Assembly: GCF_900113615.1 (NCBI RefSeq)
Contig: NZ_FOPZ01000023.1
Coordinates: forward strand, 1 to 38,293
Length of the DNA stretch: 38,293 nucleotides
From: Halorubrum aquaticum
GTDB taxonomy: Archaea > Halobacteriota > Halobacteria > Halobacteriales > Haloferacaceae
Direction: 5' to 3'
Positions within the stretch are counted from its first letter, which is position 1. Each line of letters starts with the position of its first letter. The notes beneath the pieces are model-generated. The model was not told the origin of the DNA. It made no database searches and was given only the letters and a program-made list of their open reading frames with translations. A program made the translations under genes and the position numbers. This document shows, piece by piece, positions 7,119 through 14,324 of this stretch.

Positions 7119-7385
7119 ATGCGACACCTCATCGTCCGCGGCGACCCCGGCATTCGTCGGGACGCGATCATCGAGTACGAGGGCGAGGAGCTGATCTGTT
7201 TCGGGATCAGCACGCAGGGCGGGTGGCACGGCCCCGACGAGCCGCAGCTCTGGTGTACCGTCGGCACTCCCGACGAGCGGGAGGCCTACGACAAACGCGA
7301 GTACGTCCCCCACTGGCTCGACGTCGACACCGTCGACGCCGAGTCGCTCGACGTGATCAAAGCGAAGGGCGACCTCTCGGTCTAG
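7119..7385 (+). CDS. HAH_0734 family protein
   Basis: An 88-residue soluble protein of a family found widely in haloarchaea and named after the Haloarcula marismortui locus. Conserved landmarks are 'VRGDPGIRRDA', 'GGWHGPDEPQLWCTVGT', 'DEREAYDKREYVPHWLDVDT' and the hydrophobic C-terminus. Length matches the family as I remember it. Function is unknown; no catalytic motif is obvious and the protein has just two cysteines. The ATG sits about 28 bases downstream of a TATA-like CGATTAAG, consistent with a leaderless monocistronic transcript. The next gene is convergent. Confidence 0.88.
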   Translation: MRHLIVRGDPGIRRDAIIEYEGEELICFGISTQGGWHGPDEPQLWCTVGTPDEREAYDKREYVPHWLDVDTVDAESLDVIKAKGDLSV

Positions 7386-7411
7386 CGGCCGTCACTCACG
7401 CACCGGTTTCT

Positions 7412-8068
7412 TCACACCGGCGGGTCCGCGAGCCACGCCTCGACCGCGCCGGCCATCGCGCCACGCCGGTGTATCTCCCCCTTTTCTGGGTCGACGACCG
7501 TGCTCTCGGCTCCCGAGGTCTCGCCGCCGTCGATCACCGCCGCGACCCGGTCGTGCACCCGGTCGTCGAGGGCCGCGACCCGGGTGACGCTGCCGTTTCC
7601 GGAGACGTTCGCGCTGGTGGCGGTGAGCGGTCCCGTCTCTTCGAGGAGCGTGCGCGCGACCGAGTGGTCGGGGACGCGCACGCCGACGCGGTCGCGGCCG
7701 CCGGTCAGCGCGTCGGGGACCGAGGGGTCCCGCTCGACGACGACCGTCACCGGACCCGGGAGGAACGCCCGCATGAACGCGGTCGCGAGCGTCGTGGGCC
7801 GAGTGTGGCCCAACGCGGCGTCGACGCTCGTGACGCCGAGCGAGAGCGGGTCGTCGCGGTCGCGTCCCTTCGTCTCGAACACCCGCTCGACCGCGCTCGG
7901 ATCGAGTGCGTCCGCGCCCAGTCCGTACACCGTCTCCGTCGGGTAGACGACGAGGCCGCCGGACGCGATCGCGTCCGCGGCCCGCCGAATGGATTCGCGG
8001 TCTCCTCCGGTGTTCCCGTCGGCGGCGAGTCCGTCGTCCTCGGTGCCCGTGTCGGCGTCGTCGGTCAC
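7412..8068 (-). CDS. L-threonylcarbamoyladenylate synthase (Sua5/YciO/YrdC)
   Basis: A 218-residue YrdC-domain protein that makes threonylcarbamoyl-AMP from Thr, bicarbonate and ATP, the first step of the t6A37 tRNA modification. Motifs: 'GLVVYPTETVYGLGADA', 'TKGRDRDDPLSL' (KxR nucleotide-binding region), 'PGPVTVVV', 'GVRVPDHSVAR' and 'LTATSANVSG'. The length fits the short TsaC type without the C-terminal Sua5 domain. The first ~22 residues are an acidic leader. The start is taken as GTG at 8066-8068, the first start codon before the domain; upstream in-frame sequence is the shadow of the next gene. It lies 77 bases after the peroxiredoxin-like gene on the same strand. Confidence 0.92.
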   Translation of the reverse strand: MTDDADTGTEDDGLAADGNTGGDRESIRRAADAIASGGLVVYPTETVYGLGADALDPSAVERVFETKGRDRDDPLSLGVTSVDAALGHTRPTTLATAFMRAFLPGPVTVVVERDPSVPDALTGGRDRVGVRVPDHSVARTLLEETGPLTATSANVSGNGSVTRVAALDDRVHDRVAAVIDGGETSGAESTVVDPEKGEIHRRGAMAGAVEAWLADPPV

Positions 8069-8145
8069 GGGTCGTCGTAGGCGGTCGGATCGAAAAAGGA
8101 TAGCGGGTCGTTCGGGGGGCGTTTCGGGACCGCGTGGCCACGTCC

Positions 8146-8655
8146 TCACTCGAGGAGGTCGTCGATCGCCGCCTCGACAGCGTCGTAGTCGGGGAACGAA
8201 GGGTGCTCGCTCCCGACCCAGGCGTACCGGACGACGCGGTCGCCGTCGAGCAGGAACACCGCCGGCCGCGCCTCCGTGATCCCCGCCATCCCGTCGATGT
8301 CGTGGGCGACGCCGTACGCCTCGACGACCTCCGCGCTCGGGTCCGAGAAGGCCCGGACGCCGTCGCCGCGCTCGGCGAGCAGGTCCTTGTGCTCGTACGG
8401 CGAGGAGATCGAGACGCCGTAGACCGGGAGCGCGTCGGCCCACCCGCGGTCGTCGATCTCGTTGTAGACGTACGTCGTCTGGAACGCGCCGTCCATCGGG
8501 TGGAAGACGAGAAGCGTCGGTTCGTCGACGACCGACGAGAGCGAGCGGTCCTCCCAGAACTCCTCGCCGACGAGGGGGCGGGTGAACTCGGGGGCGGTCT
8601 CGCCGGCCGTCACGTGGTCGGCCTCGGGGAGCTCGACGACGTCGAAATCCGGCAT
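8146..8655 (-). CDS. Peroxiredoxin-like (thioredoxin-fold) protein with no cysteine
   Basis: A 169-residue AhpC/TSA-type thioredoxin-fold protein: 'GETAPEFTRPLVG', 'PTLLVFHPMDGAFQTT' (48-61), 'LPVYGVSISSPYEHKDLLAE', 'FSDPSAEVVEAYGV' and 'RPAVFLLDGDRVVRYAWVG' follow the peroxiredoxin order. In active enzymes the segment after 'FxP' carries the peroxidatic Cys (PxxxTxxC); here it is 'HPMDGAFQTT' and the whole protein contains no cysteine, so thiol peroxidase activity is not expected. Its ATG (8653-8655) overlaps by one base the TGA of the upstream glutaredoxin gene, implying translational coupling. It may be a redox scaffold or binding partner; that is inference. Confidence 0.82.
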   Translation of the reverse strand: MPDFDVVELPEADHVTAGETAPEFTRPLVGEEFWEDRSLSSVVDEPTLLVFHPMDGAFQTTYVYNEIDDRGWADALPVYGVSISSPYEHKDLLAERGDGVRAFSDPSAEVVEAYGVAHDIDGMAGITEARPAVFLLDGDRVVRYAWVGSEHPSFPDYDAVEAAIDDLLE

Positions 8656-8927
8656 CAGGCACCCCCCGCGGCGCCGGCGTCCTCGTAGGTACCCTCGAGG
8701 TACTCCACGATGTTGGCGCTCTCGGACATGGTCACGCCCGTCTCCCGGTCGACGATCGCCGGAACGCTTCGCGCGCCCGAGACGCGCTTGACGACGTTCC
8801 GTTCGGAGTGCATCGGCTCGACGTACCGGGACCGGTACTCGATCCCGAGGCGGTCGAGCGTCCGGACGACCCGCTCGCAGTACGGACACGCCTGGAGCCG
8901 GTACAGCGTTATCTGTGGATCCGTCAT
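8655..8927 (-). CDS. Glutaredoxin family protein
   Basis: A 90-residue glutaredoxin with an N-terminal 'ITLYRLQACPYCERVVRTL' (active site C14-P-Y-C17), the cis-proline loop 'ARSVPAIVD' and 'MSESANIVEYLEGTY', which also resembles the N-terminal domain of glutathione S-transferases. It would reduce disulphides; haloarchaea generally use gamma-glutamylcysteine rather than glutathione, so the physiological reductant is open. It is first gene of a two-gene operon with the Cys-less peroxiredoxin-like protein (TGATG overlap). The start is ATG at 8925-8927; a weak TATA-like GGTTACC lies about 28 bases upstream. Confidence 0.92.
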   Translation of the reverse strand: MTDPQITLYRLQACPYCERVVRTLDRLGIEYRSRYVEPMHSERNVVKRVSGARSVPAIVDRETGVTMSESANIVEYLEGTYEDAGAAGGA

Positions 8928-9066
8928 ACGCTCCGTTTCGGCCGCGGAAGGGGTAACCGTATCGGCCGCGGAAGTCGATCGGTTCCCGGCACCCGCTCGT
9001 CGTCGGCGCGCTCGTGGGGGCCGGAAGGTAATCTTTTAACTACGTGCCGCCGGAAGTGGTACGAGA

Positions 9067-10446
9067 ATGGGCTTGTCGTCAAGCGCGCTGACAGCCGGCC
9101 TGCTACAGCTACCGGTGCCGGGACAGAACACCGTGACCCTCCTCGGGATCCTCGCGATCATCGCGTTGATCGGTCTCTCGGCGTTCTTCTCCTCCTCGGA
9201 GATCGCGATGTTCTCGCTGCCGCAACACCGGGTCGACAGCCTCGTCGACGAGGGCGTCTCGGGGGCGAAGACGATCCGCAGCCTGAAGGAGAACCCGCAC
9301 CGGCTGCTGGTGACCATCCTCGTCGGGAACAACATCGTCAACGTGGCGATGACCTCCATCGCGACCGCGCTGTTCGGGATCTACCTCTCGCGGGGACAGG
9401 CCGTGTTGGCGACGACGTTCGGGATCACCACGCTGGTGTTGGTCTTCGGCGAGAGCGCGCCGAAGTCGTACGCCGTCGAGAACACCGAGTCGTGGGCGCT
9501 CCGGATCGCCCGTCCGCTGAAGCTCTCGGAGTACGCGCTGTACCCGCTCGTCGTCGTCTTCGACCGCCTCGTCCAGGCGATCAACACGGTGATCGGCGGC
9601 TCGGCTGCCATCGAGTCGACGTACGTCACGCGCGACGAGATCCAGGACATCATCGAGACGGGCGAACAGGAGGGCGTCATCGAGGAGGAGGAACGCGAGA
9701 TGCTCGACCGGATCTTCCGGTTCAACAACACCATCGCCAAGGAGGTGATGACCCCGCGCCTCGACGTCACCGCGGTCTCGAAGCGGGCCACCGTCGAGGA
9801 GGCGATACAGAAGTGCGTCCACGCCGACCACGAGCGCGTCCCGGTCTACGACGGCAACCTCGACAACATCGTCGGCATCATCACCGTCCGCGACCTGGTC
9901 CGCGAGCTCAACTACTCGGAGGGGGAGCCCTCCCTCGAGCGAGTCGTCAGTCCGACCCTCCACGTTCCCGAGTCGAAGAACGCCGACGAGCTGCTGGCGG
10001 AGATGCAGGACAACCGCCTCCAGATGGTGATCGTGATAGACGAGTTCGGAACGACGGAGGGGATCATCACGCTGGAGGACATGGTCGAGGAGATCGTCGG
10101 CGACATCCTGGAGGGCGACGAGCCCGAGCCGATCGAGTTCATCGAGGAGAACGTCGCGTTCGTTCAGGGGGAGGTCAACATCGACGAGGTCAACGAGATG
10201 CTCGGCATCGACCTCCCCGAGGGGGAGGAGTTCGAGACGCTCGCCGGGTTCGTGTTCAACCGCGCGGGTCGGCTCGTCGAGGAGGGCGAACAGATCGAGT
10301 TCGACGGCGTCCGGATCCGCATCGAGCGCGTCGACAACACCCGGATCATGAAGGCGCGAGTCACGGTCCTCGAGGGGGCCGAGGGGGCGTCCGAGGAACC
10401 CGCCGAGTCCGAACCCGAGGAGCTGCCGGCCGACGAACTCGAGTGA
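9067..10446 (+). CDS. Hemolysin-family/CNNM-CorC membrane protein (DUF21-CBS-CBS-CorC_C)
   Basis: A 459-residue membrane protein. Residues ~25-200 are a DUF21 domain with about four hydrophobic segments ('LLGILAIIALIGLSAFFSSSEIAMFSL', 'LLVTILVGNNIVNVAMTSI', 'TLVLVFGESAPKSYA'). A CBS pair follows ('VMTPRLDVTAVS', 'VPVYDGNLDNIVGIITVRDLV', 'MVIVIDEFGTTEGIITLEDMVEEIVGDI'), then the CorC/HlyC transporter-associated domain ('GEVNIDEVNEMLG...FETLAGFVF'). CBS pairs bind adenine nucleotides; relatives act in Mg2+ efflux or divalent-cation homeostasis. The tail is acidic. A TTTTAA box (9034-9039) lies about 30 bases before the ATG, so it is probably monocistronic. Confidence 0.92.
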   Translation: MGLSSSALTAGLLQLPVPGQNTVTLLGILAIIALIGLSAFFSSSEIAMFSLPQHRVDSLVDEGVSGAKTIRSLKENPHRLLVTILVGNNIVNVAMTSIATALFGIYLSRGQAVLATTFGITTLVLVFGESAPKSYAVENTESWALRIARPLKLSEYALYPLVVVFDRLVQAINTVIGGSAAIESTYVTRDEIQDIIETGEQEGVIEEEEREMLDRIFRFNNTIAKEVMTPRLDVTAVSKRATVEEAIQKCVHADHERVPVYDGNLDNIVGIITVRDLVRELNYSEGEPSLERVVSPTLHVPESKNADELLAEMQDNRLQMVIVIDEFGTTEGIITLEDMVEEIVGDILEGDEPEPIEFIEENVAFVQGEVNIDEVNEMLGIDLPEGEEFETLAGFVFNRAGRLVEEGEQIEFDGVRIRIERVDNTRIMKARVTVLEGAEGASEEPAESEPEELPADELE

Positions 10447-10468
10447 TCGGCGACCGCTCGACCCCCGT

Positions 10469-11200
10469 TCACACCGCGTACGCCCGCGCCGCCGAGACGA
10501 GCGCCTTCCGGTAGGCGCTCTCGGTCGGGTCCGGTCCGAGGTCCAGGAACCGTCCTTTGAAGTCGTCGACGTCGACGTCGGCGGCGTCGCTCTCGGCCGC
10601 GCGCGCGAGGTCGTACAGGCGGTGGCTCGGCTTCGCGAGGTCGTGACGCTCGACCAACGCCAGCGCGAACGCGGCGTTCACCGCCGTGATGTCCGGGTCG
10701 GCCCCGGCGGTCACCGGCGGCGCTCCGGTTCGGCTCGGGTCCGGCCGGTCCGCGACGGCGGCCGCCAGCGTCGACTCGAGGAAGCCGACGAGCTTGTCGG
10801 CGGGCGCGACGGAGAGCGTGATGTCGTCGGCGTAGATGTCCTTCATGTGATTCGCGATCTGATAACAGTGCGCGAGCTTGCGCCGCTCCACGGTCTCGCC
10901 GGCGAGCCCGAGGTACAGCGCCTCCTCGGTCGACTGGAGGTGTGAGGCGTGGCCCTCCTCGTAGCGGGCCATGTGCGAGAGCTCGTGGACCGCCAGCTCG
11001 CGGGCCATCGCGCTCGTGGCGGCGCGCCGCGAGACGTTGAGGACGTGGTGGTCGGCGTAGTGGCCGGCCCACGTCCGCTCGTCGGGGTCGTCTCGAACCT
11101 TGACGTAGACGGGGTCCTCGAGCGAGAACTCGGTTTCGAACAGGTCGGCGGCGCCGAGAAACGGGTCGGGGGGGACGTCCCCCTGTACGCGGAGATCCAT
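10469..11200 (-). CDS. DUF5781-like haloarchaeal protein, putative metallopeptidase
   Basis: A 243-residue soluble protein resembling a haloarchaea-restricted family I recall as DUF5781. 'RELAVHELSHMARYEEGHASH' contains an HExxH zinc motif (H72-E-L-S-H76) with a candidate third ligand in 'STEEALYL' (E92/E93). 'ERRKLAHCYQIANHMKDIYADDITLSV' is a second strongly family-like block. A zinc-dependent peptidase role is inferred from the motif only. Of two possible starts, ATG 11198-11200 (MDLRVQG) is chosen: a minus-strand TATA-like GACTTACC lies about 28 bases upstream of it, too close to the alternative ATG at 11213-11215. Confidence 0.82.
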   Translation of the reverse strand: MDLRVQGDVPPDPFLGAADLFETEFSLEDPVYVKVRDDPDERTWAGHYADHHVLNVSRRAATSAMARELAVHELSHMARYEEGHASHLQSTEEALYLGLAGETVERRKLAHCYQIANHMKDIYADDITLSVAPADKLVGFLESTLAAAVADRPDPSRTGAPPVTAGADPDITAVNAAFALALVERHDLAKPSHRLYDLARAAESDAADVDVDDFKGRFLDLGPDPTESAYRKALVSAARAYAV

Positions 11201-11273
11201 GCGTATTCGTACCATGCTCCCGGTCGGTAAGTCTCTTGCGCCGTCCACGCCGTCGGTCAGTCCGCTCACCACG

Positions 11274-11283
11274 TTTATGTATA
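11274..11283 (+). promoter_or_regulatory. TATA box of the BNR-propeller gene
   Basis: TTTATGTATA is centred about 26 bases before the ATG at 11304, the standard haloarchaeal spacing for a leaderless transcript. The surrounding sequence is GC-rich, so the element stands out. Confidence 0.7.
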
Positions 11284-11303
11284 GTCGATCGGTACCGAGA
11301 CGC

Positions 11304-12320
11304 ATGAAGGTATACGCGGCCTACGCCGACGGTCTCCGCGTCGTCGACCCCGACGCGGGGCGCGTCGAGACTCGCCTCGACGGTCGTCGCGTGGAGTGCG
11401 TGGCGGTCCACCGGGACGCCCCCGAACGGGTGTTCGCGGGAACGTTCGACGACGGGCTGTACCGTTCGACCGACGCGGGCGAGTCGTTCGAGCGGGTCGC
11501 CACGGACGCGCTCGGCCCTGAAGGAGCCGGCCCGGACGCGGTCACCGCGATCGCGACGAGCCCGCACGACCCGGACACGGCGTGGATCGGTACCGAGCCC
11601 TCACGGATCTATCGGACGACGGACGGCGGCCGATCCGTCGAACGCGTCGCGGGGCTGACCGACGTTCCGTCCGCGTCGGAGTGGTCGTTCCCGCCGCGCC
11701 CGGATACCCATCACGTCCGGTGGGTCGAGGGCTGTCCCGCCGATCCCGAGCGGTGGTACGTCGGGATCGAGGCGGGTGCGCTGCTCGTCACTCCCGACGG
11801 CGGCGCGACGTGGACCGACCGCCCACCGGGATCGCGGCGGGACACCCACACGATCGCGACCCACCCGAACGCCCCGAATCGGGTGTACGTCGCCGCGGGC
11901 GACGGCTACGCCGAGAGCGACGACCGGGGACGGTCCTTCGAGGTCGTGGACCGCGGCCTCGACCACGGTTACGTCTGGGGGATCGCCGTCGACCCCGGCG
12001 ACCCCGACCGAGTCCTCGTCAGCGCCGCCAGCGGCGCGAACGCCGCCCATAGCCGAGGCGAGGCCTATCTGTATCGGCGGGAGGAACGCTCCGATGGCGA
12101 CGGAAACGCGGACGCGAGCGGCTGGGAACGGCTCGACGACCGCGGGATCCCGACCGGCGAGGGGACCTACCGGGCGGTCCTGGCGTCGGGGACCGATGCG
12201 GGGGAGATCTGGGCGCTCGCCGATCACGGGCTGTACCGAACCACCGACGGCGGCGGCCGGTTCGACCGGGTCCCGGCGGACCTCCCGGAGGGGACCCCCC
12301 GAGCGCTCGCGATCGTGTGA
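11304..12320 (+). CDS. BNR/sialidase-like beta-propeller protein
   Basis: A 338-residue protein built of repeated beta-propeller blades with Asp-box (SxDxGxTW-like) motifs: 'YRSTDAGESFERV', 'YRTTDGGRSVERV', 'VTPDGGATWTD', 'AESDDRGRSFEVV' and 'YRTTDGGGRFDRV', each after a 'DPxxVYVGT'-type strand. There is no signal peptide, so it is cytoplasmic, unlike secreted sialidases, and no sialidase catalytic Arg triad is recognisable. Such proteins are common in haloarchaea and are probably binding or scaffold propellers; function unknown. The ATG is positioned by the TATA box at 11274-11283. Confidence 0.85.
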   Translation: MKVYAAYADGLRVVDPDAGRVETRLDGRRVECVAVHRDAPERVFAGTFDDGLYRSTDAGESFERVATDALGPEGAGPDAVTAIATSPHDPDTAWIGTEPSRIYRTTDGGRSVERVAGLTDVPSASEWSFPPRPDTHHVRWVEGCPADPERWYVGIEAGALLVTPDGGATWTDRPPGSRRDTHTIATHPNAPNRVYVAAGDGYAESDDRGRSFEVVDRGLDHGYVWGIAVDPGDPDRVLVSAASGANAAHSRGEAYLYRREERSDGDGNADASGWERLDDRGIPTGEGTYRAVLASGTDAGEIWALADHGLYRTTDGGGRFDRVPADLPEGTPRALAIV

Positions 12321-12371
12321 GCCCGCTCGGGGGCGGCGGTCGTTCGCGGGCGGAGCGGCCGTTCGACGCGT

Positions 12372-13118
12372 CTACGCTCGCCGGACCGCGCCGACGACGA
12401 GGTAGACGAACGGGGTGTCGAGCACGGCGATCAAGAGTTTGAGGAGGTACTGGCCGACGATCAGCGTCCCGACCGCCTCCAACGGGAGCGCGTTCCCGAC
12501 GCCGAAGACGGTCGGCGCGACGAGGAACGCCACGGACACGAAGATGACCGTGTCCATCGCCTGGCTCGTCGCCGTCGACGCGAGGTTGCGGAGCCAGAGG
12601 TTCGCGGAGCCGGTCCGGTCGCGGATCGCGTGAAAGAGCACGACGTCGACGTTCTGGCTGACGACGTACGCCAGCAGGCTGCCGGCGACGACGTTGGTCG
12701 TCGGCCCGAGCGCGGTTCCGAAGGCGGCGGCGATCTCGGGGTCGGCGCCGGGCGCGACGAGCGTCGACCACACCAGCGCGAGCACGACGAAGTTCATCGC
12801 GAACCCAACGTTGACGACGACCTGAGCGGTCCGCCGGCCGTACAGCTCGGCCAGGCAGTCGGACGCGAAGAAGGTGACCGCGTACGCGAGCGCCGCGCCG
12901 GGGAGGAGTATCTGCGGGCCGACGACGGGCAGCGCGACCGGCAGCGACAGCGCGAGCACCTTCGCGGCGGTGACCTGCGCGGTGGCGAGCGCGGTGACGA
13001 AGAGGGCCACGAGCCCCACCGCCGCCACCGCCGGCCGCGAGAGCGGGTCGACCGCGAGGAGCCGCTCGACGCCCGCTGTCTCTCCTGTCCCCCTCGTCCC
13101 GCCGGCCCGGTCACTCAT
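12372..13118 (-). CDS. Queuosine-precursor-type transporter (VUT/YhhQ family)
   Basis: A 248-residue membrane protein with about six hydrophobic segments: 'VAAVGLVALFVTALATAQVTAAKV', 'ALAYAVTFFASDCLAELYGRR', 'VVVNVGFAMNFVVLALVWSTL', 'VVAGSLLAYVVSQNVDVVLFHAIRD', 'ATSQAMDTVIFVSVAFLV' and the C-terminal pair. 'SDCLAELYGRR' and 'QNVDVVLFHAIRD...NLASTATSQAMDT' are hallmarks of the YhhQ/VUT family, which imports 7-deazaguanine precursors such as preQ0. In an archaeon this would feed archaeosine synthesis; substrate is inference. Its ATG overlaps the end of the upstream RHH regulator by 8 bases, so they form one transcript. Confidence 0.9.
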   Translation of the reverse strand: MSDRAGGTRGTGETAGVERLLAVDPLSRPAVAAVGLVALFVTALATAQVTAAKVLALSLPVALPVVGPQILLPGAALAYAVTFFASDCLAELYGRRTAQVVVNVGFAMNFVVLALVWSTLVAPGADPEIAAAFGTALGPTTNVVAGSLLAYVVSQNVDVVLFHAIRDRTGSANLWLRNLASTATSQAMDTVIFVSVAFLVAPTVFGVGNALPLEAVGTLIVGQYLLKLLIAVLDTPFVYLVVGAVRRA

Positions 13119-13299
13119 CGGCGCCGTCCTCGTCCGTCAGCCGGCCGTGGCGCGCGTCGATCTCGTCCAGCGTGTCGAGCGTCTTGCGGATCGACGCTCG
13201 GACCGCGTCGCTGCGGTTCACGAACTTCCCCTCGTCGCCGACGTGTTCATCGAGGTCCGCCAACAGCTCCCGTGGGATCTCGACGCTTATCTTGGGCAT
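13111..13299 (-). CDS. Ribbon-helix-helix (CopG-like) transcriptional regulator
   Basis: A 62-residue protein with a complete RHH fold: ribbon 'PKISVEIPRELLADLDEHV' and helices 'FVNRSDAVRASIRKTLDTLDEID', ending in a short acidic tail. RHH dimers bind short palindromes. The gene sits just upstream of, and overlaps by 8 bases, the transporter gene, so it is a good candidate regulator of its own operon. The ATG at 13297-13299 is fixed by a strong TATA box about 25 bases upstream and by the sharp start of the family match. Confidence 0.9.
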   Translation of the reverse strand: MPKISVEIPRELLADLDEHVGDEGKFVNRSDAVRASIRKTLDTLDEIDARHGRLTDEDGADE

Positions 13300-13330
13300 A
13301 CTCGAGTACTCCTCGAAGAATATATAAAAC
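13300..13330 (-). promoter_or_regulatory. TATA box and overlapping palindromes of the RHH-transporter operon
   Basis: On the minus strand TTTTATATATTC (13319-13330) is a textbook archaeal TATA box centred about 25 bases before the RHH start. Between it and the ATG lie two overlapping palindromes, ACTCGAGT (13300-13307) and AGTACT (13305-13310), placed where a bound RHH dimer would cover the transcription start. Autoregulation is inference. Confidence 0.65.
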
Positions 13331-13589
13331 GCTGACGAGTGCGCGGTTCCCCGCGACCTCGACGCACGGGAGTCGATCCCACTCCTCCGTGCGACCGCTC
13401 GACACGCCCGGTCCGGAGCGAAGCCCTTATGATCGAACGCGCGGAAGCAACGGTAACTCGCTGGTACGGACGTCCAGCGGGCACTCGCCGCCGGGTCGGG
13501 GTTCGAAAGCGGCCATCCGAACGCCCGCCCGGGACGAGACGACATGTGGCCGGGTTCCGGCCGAATCGCAAGCGTCCGTGGACAAGACA

Positions 13590-14180
13590 ATGGCACGAAG
13601 CTTCTACTCGCACATCAAGGACGCATGGCGGTCCCCCGACGAGGGGAAACTCGCGGAACTCCAGTGGCAGCGCAAACAGGACTGGCGCGACCAGGGCGCC
13701 ATCGAGCGGGTCGACCGACCCACGCGGCTCGATAAGGCCCGCGAACTGGGTTACAAGGCGAAACAGGGCGTGATCGTCGCCCGCGTGAGCGTCCGCAAGG
13801 GCGGATCGCGAAAACAGCGACACAAGGCCGGTCGCCGCTCGAAGCGGCAGGGCGTCAACCGCCTCTCGCGGCGCAAGTCGATCCAGCGCATCGCCGAGGA
13901 GCGCGCCTCCCGGAAGTACCGCAACCTGCGCGTGCTCAACTCCTACTGGGTCGGCGAGGACGGCTCCCAGAAGTGGCACGAAGTGATCCTGATCGACCCC
14001 GCCCATCCCGCGATCGAGAACGACGAGGAGCTCAACTGGATCTGCTCGGACGACCACAAGGGTCGCGCGTTCCGCGGACTCACCTCCGCCGGCACCAAGG
14101 GTCGCGGCCAGCGCACTCGCGGCAAGGGAACCGAGAAGACCCGTCCGTCGGTCACCGGAAACGACCGGCAGGGCAAGTAG
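13590..14180 (+). CDS. rpl15e: 50S ribosomal protein L15e
   Basis: A 196-residue, strongly basic protein, the expected length for archaeal/eukaryotic eL15. Landmarks are the N-terminal 'SFYSHIKDAWRSP', 'LGYKAKQGVIVARVSVRKGG', 'RRSKRQGVNRLS', 'RNLRVLNSYWVGEDGSQKWHEVILIDP' and the Gly/Lys/Arg-rich end. It binds 23S/28S rRNA in the large subunit. The ATG is 13590-13592. The nearest TATA-like element (CTTATG, 13427-13432) is far upstream, so a leader of over 100 bases is possible; a small hairpin GGCCG-GGTTC-CGGCC (13548-13562) lies 28 bases before the start. It is convergent with a surface protein gene. Confidence 0.97.
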   Translation: MARSFYSHIKDAWRSPDEGKLAELQWQRKQDWRDQGAIERVDRPTRLDKARELGYKAKQGVIVARVSVRKGGSRKQRHKAGRRSKRQGVNRLSRRKSIQRIAEERASRKYRNLRVLNSYWVGEDGSQKWHEVILIDPAHPAIENDEELNWICSDDHKGRAFRGLTSAGTKGRGQRTRGKGTEKTRPSVTGNDRQGK

Positions 14181-14283
14181 GCCCGACGCGGGATCCGCCC
14201 GGATCGGCCCGATCGACGTCCTCCGTTTCTCGACGACGTAGTCACGACTGCGTCGATCGTCCCCGCGTCGATCGCCCCGTTGA

Positions 14284-14304
14284 CCGACCGTCGCGAGCGG
14301 TCGG
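14284..14304. terminator. Inverted repeat between convergent genes
   Basis: CCGACCG-TCGCGAG-CGGTCGG forms a 7-bp stem with a 7-base loop in the 144-base gap between L15e (+) and the surface protein (-). It could help end both transcripts; no T-rich tract follows, so the role is uncertain. Confidence 0.4.
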
Positions 14305-14324
14305 GGGAGCGTGCCCGATCCCGC

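Noticed and set aside
13420-13525. A GGTTCGAAAGC stretch resembling a tRNA T-loop upstream of L15e
   Set aside because: The T-stem does not pair (no C after the loop), and no acceptor or anticodon arm can be drawn.
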